Assembly (NCBI RefSeq): GCF_003350545.1
Contig: NZ_QQBA01000005.1
Span: forward strand, 124,001 to 188,000
DNA from: Flavobacterium glaciei
GTDB taxonomy: Bacteria; Bacteroidota; Bacteroidia; Flavobacteriales; Flavobacteriaceae
Reading direction: 5' to 3'
DNA: 64,000 nucleotides
A program made the position numbers and the translations under genes. A model generated the notes under the pieces. It made no database searches. It saw nothing but the letters and a program-made list of their open reading frames with translations, and was not told where the DNA came from. Shown here in pieces: positions 28,128 to 36,899 of this stretch. Numbering within the stretch: the stretch's first letter is position 1; each line of letters starts with the position of its first letter.

Positions 28128-28756
28128 TATTTCTTATTTATTGAAATTGTTCTTTTATTTTCGCAAAAGGTCTTGTGTTTGTATTTTAGAGGGATTTCTT
28201 TCCCCTGAATTGTTCTATTATTACCTATGTTTTTCTCCAACTCAAGCATTGCTTTATCTGCTAGTTCATGAATGTCTTTTGGAATATAATCACTATCTGT
28301 TTTTATTGAACCATCTTTGAAAATGGTAAATTTAATTTGAGAGTTGGGTTCCGTCTCCTCTTTTAATTTACTTCTACCAACCATATAAAAGCTAATTTTT
28401 TCATCAAAACTTGGTTTAAATTTATCATTACTTTTATAAGTCCACCCTTGTTTTTTAAATTCTTTAATAATTGATTCTTCTGAGTATTTTACGTTTAACT
28501 CATAGAACGTGTTTTGCAATTCAGAAACTTTACTGTTTGCATTTTGCACATAATAAGTATTATAAGTAACCTTATTTCCAATTATCTTCATTGCATATTC
28601 ACCTCTTAAATCTTCATTAGAATTAAGTTGATATATAGTTAATTCATTGTTACTTGTAGTAAACTTCCATCCTAGCTTATTACAAGCATTTATCAATACT
28701 TCCTGATTCATAATATCAGGATTTTTTACAAATGTAGATGACTCAAAACATGACAT
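28127..28756 (-). CDS. DUF1257 (Ycf35)-like protein with DUF2997-like tail
   Basis: A 209-residue protein. The start MSCFESSTFVKNPDIMNQEV and the region ELNVKYSEESIIKEFKKQGW fit the DUF1257/Ycf35 pattern (MSHF... and repeated KQGF/W). The segment IKFTIFKDGSIKTDSDYIPK, followed by a helix, looks like DUF2997 (IxIxxDGxV), which is normally a separate small protein found with DUF1257 and Ycf46-like ATPases. So this may be a natural fusion of the two partners. It lies 2 nt after the PLD gene and overlaps the ATPase gene start. Function unknown. Confidence 0.55.
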   Translation of the reverse strand: MSCFESSTFVKNPDIMNQEVLINACNKLGWKFTTSNNELTIYQLNSNEDLRGEYAMKIIGNKVTYNTYYVQNANSKVSELQNTFYELNVKYSEESIIKEFKKQGWTYKSNDKFKPSFDEKISFYMVGRSKLKEETEPNSQIKFTIFKDGSIKTDSDYIPKDIHELADKAMLELEKNIGNNRTIQGKEIPLKYKHKTFCENKRTISINKK

Positions 28757-28758
28757 AA

Positions 28759-31023
28759 TTATCTTTTTTTAATTTTATTTTTATTATAATTATTATTGCT
28801 AATATTAAATGTCTTTAATTCTTTTATAGACTTAGTCAGCACATTAAAAAAACCGTTCTCATAATCAATGATGTCTTCGAATTCTACTTTAAATTTTTCG
28901 ACTTCATTTAGAAGCTCGGTCTTTTTAAGAGGAATTATAGTTTCATTAGAAAGACTTTCAATTTTAATTTTATATTTTTCAAACTCTAACTCAAAGAAAA
29001 TTTTTCTGTAATAATTGATATTTTCGAGTTTAGTCTCTTCAAGTACTTTAAAAGCCTCATCAAAATTTTCAATGTTTTTATTAATAAAAGGTTTTAACTT
29101 TAAATAATCTATTTTTTTTAGCATTTGTAAATAAGATTTATCAATTTCTTGTGGAGGATTTTGACAAATAGTATTAAATTCCTCGATGGTTCTATTTACA
29201 TATTTTAAACCAAATTGTTTAAATACATCTTGGTATTCGTCTTCAATTTCTATATTCCAATCCATTCTTGTCATCTTTTCTTGTCTAACTTTTTGAAGAT
29301 TATGGCTAATAAAAAATGAAAGAATATTAAAACTACCTGAATAATATAAATCAGTTGCTTCTTCGAATCTTAACCAAACATTTTTATAATGAAAAGCTGG
29401 TAATTGATGTATGTAGAAATTTTGATACCGTTTTTCTAAATCAAGTAACTTGTTTAATGGCTCGTCCAATGCCATTATTTGACCTTCTGCTTCAGGTTCT
29501 GAATAAGCTACAAAAACTCTTCCTCCTTTTTTTAGATAATTCTCAATAAATGGAATTCTTTTAAATGTAGCATTTCTAATCCAAGGACTAATAATCCACA
29601 AATCACCTGTAGTTTCATCAAATAAACGTTTTAATTCAATTTCAAATTCAATTGAATTAAAATGTCGCTTTATATAATCAATTTCCTTTTCAATCTCTTT
29701 TATTTTTACTATGTTGTGATTGTCAATTGCATTTTCAATTTCTTCTTGTTTATCAATTAATTTTTGTTCTATATTTAATTGCTCTATATCTTTTTCTTCG
29801 TTTGTAATTTCAATTTCTTCATCAACTTTTATAAGTTTTTCAAATAATTGAACCTTAATGTTTTCATTTTTATCAAGTGCATCAGACAATGTTTCTAAAA
29901 TAATATTTTGCTTTTCATCATAAACAAGAGTACGAAGTGTATTGTCTCTGAAATTTTCTAATAGAATTACCCATAATTTTGCTTTAAAAATTTCGGTTCC
30001 TTTTGGTGTACATTCTTGTAGTATATATTTCTTTTTAGGAAAATGTATTTCTGGAGCTTGCTCCTCTGCTAGCAAACGAATTTCGTCTAGAGAAGTTGGT
30101 GATTTTGATAGTGAAATGGTCTCCGGAAGATTTTTATTATAGTATTCGCAAACGCTTATATACTCTGCTGTTGAAATATAACCGAGTAATTGTTCTTGAT
30201 CATTAATAATCCTTCCAACTATTTCAAAAATAGCATCTGCCACATTATTAGTACGGATGTCTAATGATTGAGCTACATTAATTATTCTGTGTTTGTCAGT
30301 ATTTTGAATTTTTATCTCAACTTTTTCACTTTTTAAATTACTGAATGTAGCTTTTACATTAGCATTAGCAAGCCCAACACTATCAATAAACAAATCAAAA
30401 TCTCTTGTGAAATTAGAAAATTTAACTCCGTTTTTTGCATATTCCACGCCAATATCTGTAAGCCATAAAATACTTTCATCACCATCAATCATTTTATCAT
30501 TTTTCAAATCTTTGATAGCTTTGATTAAAATTTCTTTTTCGGCTGGGTCTTTATCAATATCAAACCCTAAAATGCTACCCATTTTTGAAGCTGACATCGA
30601 TTCTATTATTAGTAAATCGCAAATAACTTCATCAAACAAATTAAAATCAACAGGTTGAGAACATGTACCAGCAAATTTTGCAATTGTATATTCCCAAGAA
30701 TAATCAGTAAAACCAATAATTCGTTCTATTAATTTTTTTTCTTTATCGGCAGCTTCAATGATTTTTATTTCAAGAGGTATATCTACATTAGAAGGCTTAA
30801 CAATAGTTTTCTCTTTTGGATTAACATTCTTTTTTTTACTTACATTCTTATTCTTTTCTGCCAAAAAAGATTGAAAATTATTATAAATAATTTCAGTGAT
30901 CTCCTCAGAAACTGTTTCATTAGGATCTTCTTCACAATCGTACCCATTAGCTTTCAAAAATTCTACCACTAACGAAATACCACTATTTAATTCTCTTGCT
31001 ATTTTTGATAATCTTGTTTTCAC
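28759..31023 (-). CDS. IF2N-like domain - phospholipase D-like protein
   Basis: A 754-residue protein that starts at GTG (31023), within the stop codon overlap GTGA of the upstream helicase gene. Residues 1-50 (RLSKIARELNSGISLVVEFL) resemble the IF2 N-terminal fold used as a small adaptor domain. The middle (about 475-620) has a PLD-like domain: LWIISPWIRN, FHYKNVWLRF (HxK) and YSGSFNILSF (GSxN). Only one HxK is seen, so a dimer would be needed for catalysis. Flanking regions are helical and acidic. I infer a nuclease or nucleic-acid-binding effector working with the helicase. Confidence 0.7.
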   Translation of the reverse strand: MKTRLSKIARELNSGISLVVEFLKANGYDCEEDPNETVSEEITEIIYNNFQSFLAEKNKNVSKKKNVNPKEKTIVKPSNVDIPLEIKIIEAADKEKKLIERIIGFTDYSWEYTIAKFAGTCSQPVDFNLFDEVICDLLIIESMSASKMGSILGFDIDKDPAEKEILIKAIKDLKNDKMIDGDESILWLTDIGVEYAKNGVKFSNFTRDFDLFIDSVGLANANVKATFSNLKSEKVEIKIQNTDKHRIINVAQSLDIRTNNVADAIFEIVGRIINDQEQLLGYISTAEYISVCEYYNKNLPETISLSKSPTSLDEIRLLAEEQAPEIHFPKKKYILQECTPKGTEIFKAKLWVILLENFRDNTLRTLVYDEKQNIILETLSDALDKNENIKVQLFEKLIKVDEEIEITNEEKDIEQLNIEQKLIDKQEEIENAIDNHNIVKIKEIEKEIDYIKRHFNSIEFEIELKRLFDETTGDLWIISPWIRNATFKRIPFIENYLKKGGRVFVAYSEPEAEGQIMALDEPLNKLLDLEKRYQNFYIHQLPAFHYKNVWLRFEEATDLYYSGSFNILSFFISHNLQKVRQEKMTRMDWNIEIEDEYQDVFKQFGLKYVNRTIEEFNTICQNPPQEIDKSYLQMLKKIDYLKLKPFINKNIENFDEAFKVLEETKLENINYYRKIFFELEFEKYKIKIESLSNETIIPLKKTELLNEVEKFKVEFEDIIDYENGFFNVLTKSIKELKTFNISNNNYNKNKIKKR

Positions 31024-34000
31024 GGTTTGATTAAATTTTGAATTTGTGCTATATCTATTCTATGCATTTTTTGAATTGCTTGTTCGTATTCTGGTTTATG
31101 TGAAAAATGCTTTTCGTTACCAATTACTATCAGTAATCTTTTAGCTCTGGAAAAACCAACATTAATACGCTGTAATTCTCTAGCAAACCCTAATGCAAAT
31201 GGATAATTTTTATTGTCTATAATTATTTTTTTACCTTTTTCCTCTATAAACTGTTTATTACTTCTTACAGTGGATATAATTACAATATTTCTTTCCATGC
31301 CCTGAAAACGGTCAACCGTGTTTATTCTTAAAGGAATATTATATATATTTTCAAATTTGTGCTCCTCAAAATTTTTCCATTCATTTTTTTTAATATTTGG
31401 GTATAATGCTTTTTGAATATTATTCATTTGAGGCATATAATAAGTAATAATTCCAATTTCTTTATCCTCATCTTTTGTGAAAAAATTAGAATATTTATCA
31501 TATCCATCCGCATTTGTAAGAGCATTAAGTACAATTTTTATGGCATCTATTTCACCAGCGTTTTCATAGGAGGTTCCTAGCTTACCTTCAGGAGTTTCTA
31601 CATTAACCCATATAGCATGGTTTTTTGGCTCAATAAATGGTATTGAATTAAAACCATGATGTCTACTAGCTTTAACATTAAAATCGTTATCGTTCATCTC
31701 ATTCTTAATGCCACAAATTAAGCCGTTTTCAAGTTCAATTTGATCAGAATAAAAGTCCGATATACAATTCATGATTTGTTCATGCATTCTAAATTGTGTG
31801 TCTAAACTTGCAACAAAATTTTTAGGTGCGTTTTTGAAGAGTTTTTCAAACTGTGAAATCTTGTAATCTTCTTTTGTCCAATCTTCAACAAGTTTATGAG
31901 CTCCAACAGCGGTTAATGCTTCACTAAACTCTCTATCATCTATCATCGGTGGTAATTGTTTGTGGTCACCAATGATCACAACTTTTTTACCTAGAGTGAG
32001 CGGTAAAACTAGCTCTGGTGGAGTAGCTTTACTAGCTTCATCCATAATAACAATATCAAAATCAGGTTCCATTCTAGATTCAGAATTTTTATTAAATGAT
32101 TCTTTGAATGCATTACTAAATCTAGGGCTACCACATTCACTACAAGTTGCTGCAAAAATATTTATGTACTGTAAATAAGAATTATAAAAAATGTTTTTAA
32201 TTGATGGATTCTTTTTATCTAAACCTTGTTTCCATTTTTCAACTGCTGTTTTGTATTTTTCGTCTTTACTTGAATTTCCCTTTATGTTTTCAATCCATTC
32301 ACAAATTGCATTATCAGAATGTTGTTTTTCTTCTTTAGAACCCTCTTTAGCCTGTAGCCACAATTTTATACGGTCTATAGAGTATAATTTACCTTCATCC
32401 TCAAACTTATCAATATTACCAATTCTTATAGGTCTTATTAGTTTTTTCCCTTTTACCCTCTCTAACGCATTATCAACTGCAAGATTAGTTTGTGAAGTAA
32501 TTAATATTTTTGAAGTTGGGTCGTTTGAAAGAATCTGCCATATTATTTCAGCAATTACAGTTGTTTTCCCTGTTCCTGGAGGACCTTGTATTAGTGCTAG
32601 ATCTTTTGCTAATAATGTTTTAGCAACAGCTTCTAATTGTTTCTGCTGATTTTTTAGTAATGGCTCATTTAGATTTGCAATTATTTTTTGTTTTTCTTCC
32701 TCTATATCAGCAGATGACTGTCTTGCTTCATTTGGATCAAATAAAAAATTTGATAGATTTCTGTTTACAGGATAGCCAAATTTTGATCCGGGTTCTGTAA
32801 CTTTCTTCATTGCCTTAATCATTCTATCAATATTTGTTAATTCACCAGGAAATATTGGCTTTATATATCCTTTTTTGATTTCTGATAAATCTATTCTGTC
32901 TTCCTCTTTAGCAGTAATAATTTGATCAAATGCATCTGATATTATAAACTTGAGACAGTTTTTATCTTTCTTTATTAATCTACCTATTTGAATTCCTTCT
33001 TTAAAAAAAGCTTCGTCACCAAAACGATCTAACCCTTCCGTTAAACGATTCTTTTGATCAGGATTTAAATAGATAAAAGTAGCTTGTCTTATGTTTTTTG
33101 ATATTGTTTTTTCATTCTCAAGCTCTAGCGATTCATTTTTAATTAATTCAAATAAAGTTCTACCAAATTCATTTTCAAAAGAAAAAGTTAGTACTTGTGA
33201 ATATTTCGAGCATGAGACTTCTAAAGTTTTTTTGAATTTATCTCTATCCTCTTCAGAATTAAAACTATATGAAAATAAGATGCGTGAATTCTTTTTAATT
33301 ATATCAAATTCTAAACTGTTTACAATCTCTTTTCTAATTTCATTTATTATTTTATTACAATATGATAACCTAACTGTTTCGTTATCAGTAACAAATTGAA
33401 TTTTATAAAAAATTTTAAATGGTTTATCTTCTATATTAACATTTGAAGAGTTCTCATAAATTCTCTTTAATTGGTTGTTGTAATCTTCTTCATTATCAGC
33501 ATTTATAGTTATTTTTGAGGTTGTGATATCAAAAATAGATTTTCCTAATAAATCGGTTTTAGTTTTAAAACCTCTCAATGTTTGAGGATTAACTTTATTA
33601 ACTATTTTAAAATAGTATAATGTTGGAAGTCTACGAAACTTGATATTTGGATAGTTTTTAAATAATAATAATTGGCATTTATCAATTTTTTCTTTGTTTG
33701 CATTAATGATTTGATATTTTGAATCAATCAATTCTAAACTTTCAATTTTATCTAACTTAACATTCTTTAAAGGTTCAAATCTAGTTACCGATTTTAAAGA
33801 TTTTAAACCCATTCCTAAGAAATTATCAGAATGAATAAAAGCACTAACTTCAATTATAATTTCATCGTTAATTTTAGAACGCTTTACAATGGCTCTATCT
33901 AAACCATCACTATCTAATTTTTCTTTAACAGCTTGTAGTGTTTTAACAGTTTCTTTTTCATTATTAAAATCTACTTTTAATGAAACAGTATTGTCTTTTT

Positions 34001-35066
34001 CAAGTGAAATTAAATGGTTAAAATTATCTTGAATTATTTTATTAATATGAGGTATTTCATCATCTTCAACATCAATTAATCCATCTTTTTCTATTTCTAA
34101 CTTTAATTGATATTCTAACTCTAATTTATTTACAAGCTCAGAAAAAATATCTTCTTTTGAAAAATTATCAGCATATTTAAAAGCAATTTCGCCTGAGATA
34201 TAATTAATAGGTGACTCTTTTGTTAATTCATAAAAGTACTCTTCCCCCAGAGTTTTTAATTGATTTAATTCTACAGAATTTAATTCCTTTATATTTTTAA
34301 ATTCAATAAAAGCTTTGTTTTCACTCACACCATAATCTTCTAATTCCTTTTGCTTAAATAATGCTTCTATTTCGTTTTCAAATTGAATCATCATATCTTT
34401 TTCATTGATGTAGACATCTATGAAATTTGATCTTTCCGAATCACTTTCTCTTTTTTCTGAATAAGGTTTGCTGATGTTTTGAATTTTCCAAACTTGCTCT
34501 TTCTGTTTTACCAACTTCTTTATAGCGACAACATAACTATGCCAAATCTGTTTGTCCTTTTCTTTATTTATATCCAATGTTGGAATCTCTAGGGATTCAA
34601 TTGACTTAAAAAGTTCTTTGAATGACTCTTTGTTAGAACCACTTTTTTGTTCAATTTCAGTAAATTTAAAAATGCAATTACTTTTTAAAGTATGTTTTGT
34701 AGGTTCATTAAAAAAAGAAACTTCTTTAAAACTTTTAACTCTGTATGAGTACAAATCTGTAAACACATCCAATTTATCTGTCCAAAAAATAATAGTGGCT
34801 TCAATAGCTCTCTCTTTACCTATTGGGATAATTATTTTATGAGCTGCATTTTGATTGTTAAATTCATTTTTTTTCTTTTGGAAAAAACAAATTCTATTCT
34901 CAGAAGAAAGCATTTTTTTTACTTGATCAAATCTATACTGATTTTCAGAATGTCTATTATACGTGCTATCAAAATCGTCTTTAATTTTTAAAGTAATTTC
35001 AATTATTTCTTCAAGGTTATCTTCAAAATTGTTTTTAGTATCTGGTTTTCTTAGAAATTCATCCAT
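31020..35066 (-). CDS. Large SF1 helicase, UPF1-like
   Basis: A 1348-residue protein, first gene of the operon. The N-terminal 750 residues are unlike anything I recognise. The C-terminal helicase shows Q-motif QKQLEAVAKTLL, Walker A IQGPPGTGKTTVIAEI, Walker B FDIVIMDEASKATPPELVL, motif III GDHKQLPP, motif V NTVDRFQGMERNIVIIS and motif VI INVGFSRAKRLLIVIGN, matching UPF1/DNA2-type AAA_11/AAA_12 helicases. A possible metal site, CSECG, lies between motifs. Very long helicases of this type are frequent in defence islands. A 12-bp inverted repeat lies about 71-103 nt upstream of its ATG. Confidence 0.88.
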   Translation of the reverse strand: MDEFLRKPDTKNNFEDNLEEIIEITLKIKDDFDSTYNRHSENQYRFDQVKKMLSSENRICFFQKKKNEFNNQNAAHKIIIPIGKERAIEATIIFWTDKLDVFTDLYSYRVKSFKEVSFFNEPTKHTLKSNCIFKFTEIEQKSGSNKESFKELFKSIESLEIPTLDINKEKDKQIWHSYVVAIKKLVKQKEQVWKIQNISKPYSEKRESDSERSNFIDVYINEKDMMIQFENEIEALFKQKELEDYGVSENKAFIEFKNIKELNSVELNQLKTLGEEYFYELTKESPINYISGEIAFKYADNFSKEDIFSELVNKLELEYQLKLEIEKDGLIDVEDDEIPHINKIIQDNFNHLISLEKDNTVSLKVDFNNEKETVKTLQAVKEKLDSDGLDRAIVKRSKINDEIIIEVSAFIHSDNFLGMGLKSLKSVTRFEPLKNVKLDKIESLELIDSKYQIINANKEKIDKCQLLLFKNYPNIKFRRLPTLYYFKIVNKVNPQTLRGFKTKTDLLGKSIFDITTSKITINADNEEDYNNQLKRIYENSSNVNIEDKPFKIFYKIQFVTDNETVRLSYCNKIINEIRKEIVNSLEFDIIKKNSRILFSYSFNSEEDRDKFKKTLEVSCSKYSQVLTFSFENEFGRTLFELIKNESLELENEKTISKNIRQATFIYLNPDQKNRLTEGLDRFGDEAFFKEGIQIGRLIKKDKNCLKFIISDAFDQIITAKEEDRIDLSEIKKGYIKPIFPGELTNIDRMIKAMKKVTEPGSKFGYPVNRNLSNFLFDPNEARQSSADIEEEKQKIIANLNEPLLKNQQKQLEAVAKTLLAKDLALIQGPPGTGKTTVIAEIIWQILSNDPTSKILITSQTNLAVDNALERVKGKKLIRPIRIGNIDKFEDEGKLYSIDRIKLWLQAKEGSKEEKQHSDNAICEWIENIKGNSSKDEKYKTAVEKWKQGLDKKNPSIKNIFYNSYLQYINIFAATCSECGSPRFSNAFKESFNKNSESRMEPDFDIVIMDEASKATPPELVLPLTLGKKVVIIGDHKQLPPMIDDREFSEALTAVGAHKLVEDWTKEDYKISQFEKLFKNAPKNFVASLDTQFRMHEQIMNCISDFYSDQIELENGLICGIKNEMNDNDFNVKASRHHGFNSIPFIEPKNHAIWVNVETPEGKLGTSYENAGEIDAIKIVLNALTNADGYDKYSNFFTKDEDKEIGIITYYMPQMNNIQKALYPNIKKNEWKNFEEHKFENIYNIPLRINTVDRFQGMERNIVIISTVRSNKQFIEEKGKKIIIDNKNYPFALGFARELQRINVGFSRAKRLLIVIGNEKHFSHKPEYEQAIQKMHRIDIAQIQNLIKP

Positions 35067-35136
35067 TTGCTTGCAGTTAATCTGCTAAAGTATAAAAAAA
35101 CTTTTTTTTAATTTACATTTTACGAATATTCCTATT

Positions 35137-35169
35137 TATATAATTCAACTTTACTAATTGAATTATATA
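35137..35169. promoter_or_regulatory. Inverted repeat upstream of the helicase operon, candidate operator
   Basis: TATATAATTCAA (35137-35148) and TTGAATTATATA (35158-35169) are perfect complements around a 9-nt spacer. The repeat lies in the region that must hold the promoter of the minus-strand operon. Confidence 0.5.
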
Positions 35170-35283
35170 CAATTAACTAAATAAGTTGAAGCATTAGATT
35201 TTTTTATTAGGAAGGCAAATAAAAATACATAAATGATGCATTGTAATTAACTGTAATTCTCAATTATGTAACACAGCTTGGGG

Positions 35284-35352
35284 AAAAAAATTACTGGCGC
35301 AAGTTGCGAAGCGTAAGTGTTTTTCCTAAAAACCGTGCCAGTAATTTTTTTT
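35284..35352. terminator. Strong hairpin downstream of the HTH gene
   Basis: AAAAAAATTACTGGC (35284-35298) pairs perfectly with GCCAGTAATTTTTTT (35337-35351), with an A-run and T-run at the base, so it could terminate transcription in both directions. The 38-nt loop is partly self-complementary. Confidence 0.7.
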
Positions 35353-35448
35353 GGAGCGTTGGCAAAGGAGTGGCAATTGAAATGTAAAACGCCCAATCTA
35401 TCACCGAAAGTAATTATTCGTCCTTCGGAGTAATTATTGATTTCTAAG

Positions 35449-35769
35449 CTAAAATTGTCTTGGATTTTTCCTGATGTAATCCATTGCTTCTTTTTCGATA
35501 TCATCGTTTGTTTTAATTCTTTTTGAGAATATCCATTCATCAATATCTTCTTTTTTGAAATAAAGTCGTTTTCCGTTTTTGTAGTGAGGAATTTCACTTG
35601 TGGAAGTTAATTTATAGATTGCAGAAACACTAAGGTTTAAGTATTTTGATACTTCTTTTACATTCATGGGTGCATTATTGACCTGAACAGGATTCGCTGT
35701 TTTTAGATTTTCGATAGCTTTTTCAATTCTATCAAGTCTTTCCATAATGAGTTCAAAAGGATTTTCCAT
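35449..35769 (-). CDS. Helix-turn-helix (excisionase-like) protein
   Basis: A 106-residue protein. Residues 35-85 (MNVKEVSKYLNLSVSAIYKL, IPHYKNGKRLYFKKEDIDEW) are a textbook winged HTH_17/excisionase domain. The N-terminus (ELIMERLDRIEKAIENLK) is a short coiled coil as in Bacteroidota element proteins. It could act as a recombination directionality factor or a regulator of the flanking operons. A second HTH protein of this type lies near the integrase. A 12-bp palindrome sits 35-46 nt upstream of its start. Confidence 0.8.
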   Translation of the reverse strand: MENPFELIMERLDRIEKAIENLKTANPVQVNNAPMNVKEVSKYLNLSVSAIYKLTSTSEIPHYKNGKRLYFKKEDIDEWIFSKRIKTNDDIEKEAMDYIRKNPRQF

Positions 35770-35803
35770 AGTTTAAATGAAATTAACGAAACGAAACAAA
35801 TAA

Positions 35804-35815
35804 AGAGCCGGCTCT
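35804..35815. promoter_or_regulatory. 12-bp GC-rich palindrome, candidate operator
   Basis: AGAGCCGGCTCT is a perfect palindrome, strikingly GC-rich for its AT-rich setting, just upstream of the minus-strand HTH gene. Confidence 0.4.
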
Positions 35816-35954
35816 ACGGATACCTGGAATAGAGACGGTTTTTGTAAAGATAAATATATTGATAGAATTTAGGAAAAAACCTTAAATTAAATACAAAATA
35901 CTAATATTCAATTGTTTAAAAAATTTCGCATAATATTTTAATAAGTTTTAGTCA

Positions 35955-35972
35955 ATGGATGAATTCATCCAT
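35955..35972. promoter_or_regulatory. 18-bp perfect palindrome upstream of the DUF4007 operon
   Basis: ATGGATGAATTCATCCAT is its own reverse complement and ends 36 nt before the DUF4007 ATG at 36009. The position fits an operator overlapping the promoter. Confidence 0.55.
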
Positions 35973-36008
35973 AGAAAAATTATTAAATTGCCGTATTAAA
36001 TTTTATTT

Positions 36009-36899
36009 ATGAGTGATTTCAAATTTTCAGGGCATGATACTTTTCATTGTAGACAACAATGGCTATCAAAAGGTGTTAAAATAATTGATAATGAAGGATA
36101 TACGGTTTTTAATAAACCTGAAATAGCGATTTCAAAACTTGGTGTTGGTAAGAATATGGTGCAGTCAATACAACATTGGTTGAAAGCCTTTGGATTAGTT
36201 AATGATAAACATGAAGTTTTGGAATTATCTAAAAAATTATTTTTAGAAGGTTATGAATATGATCCTTATTTGGAAGATGAAGGAACATTATGGTTACTAC
36301 AATATAAAATCTGTAAGACAAATTATGCTAGTATTTATAATTTAATTTTTTCGGAATATTTTAATGATAAAGTAAGTTTAGAATTTTCGGAAAGCCAAAT
36401 CATTCAATTTATTGAAAAAAAACTCCGTGAAAATAATGTTAGAGAAGTAAGTTCTAATACACTTAATTCAGACTATAAAGTATTTGTAAAGTCCTATGCT
36501 ACTCCGACAAAATCATTAAAAACAATTGAGGATGATTTTAATTCACCTTTATTAGAATTAAATTTAATTTCACAATTAAATACTAAAAATAGCAATGGTG
36601 AAACTGTTTACAGAATAAATAAAGAAGTGCGAAATGGTATTCCGACAGCAATTTTAGCTTATTGCTTATTGGATTATTTAGGAGAAAGAAAAGATATTAG
36701 TCATGATGAAATACGTAATTCTTTTGGTTCTTATTTCTGTCTTTCAAATGATGGTTTAGACAATTTGATTGACAGATTATGTTTGAATTATCCTGAATTT
36801 ATATATAAGAACGATGCCGGAATAAGACAAATTCAAATAAAAGGTATCACAACAGATTATCAAAATAATTTATTAGAATCGTATTATGCAATACAGTAA
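36009..36899 (+). CDS. DUF4007 family protein
   Basis: A 296-residue protein with the clear family opening FKFSGHDTFHCRQQWLSKGV and the motif LGVGKNMVQSIQHWLKAFGL (about 45-65). I recall DUF4007 proteins encoded beside PAPS-reductase-like and ATPase genes in phage-defence and DNA-modification islands; no biochemical role is established that I know of. The C-terminal half looks like a winged-helix region. It is the first gene of a plus-strand operon and overlaps the ATPase gene by 14 nt. Confidence 0.85.
   Translation: MSDFKFSGHDTFHCRQQWLSKGVKIIDNEGYTVFNKPEIAISKLGVGKNMVQSIQHWLKAFGLVNDKHEVLELSKKLFLEGYEYDPYLEDEGTLWLLQYKICKTNYASIYNLIFSEYFNDKVSLEFSESQIIQFIEKKLRENNVREVSSNTLNSDYKVFVKSYATPTKSLKTIEDDFNSPLLELNLISQLNTKNSNGETVYRINKEVRNGIPTAILAYCLLDYLGERKDISHDEIRNSFGSYFCLSNDGLDNLIDRLCLNYPEFIYKNDAGIRQIQIKGITTDYQNNLLESYYAIQ

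Larger units (their letters stand above)
35067..35448. other. Gene-free interval holding an operator-like repeat and a long hairpin
   Basis: About 380 nt between the helicase and the HTH gene. It holds the inverted repeat at 35137-35169 and the hairpin at 35284-35352. A reading frame on the minus strand across the hairpin is continuous but overlaps the HTH gene and shows no family features, so I do not call it. Confidence 0.6.

Noticed and set aside
35247..35597. A 116-residue minus-strand frame over the hairpin at 35284
   Set aside because: It overlaps the well-supported HTH gene in another frame and crosses a terminator-like stem.
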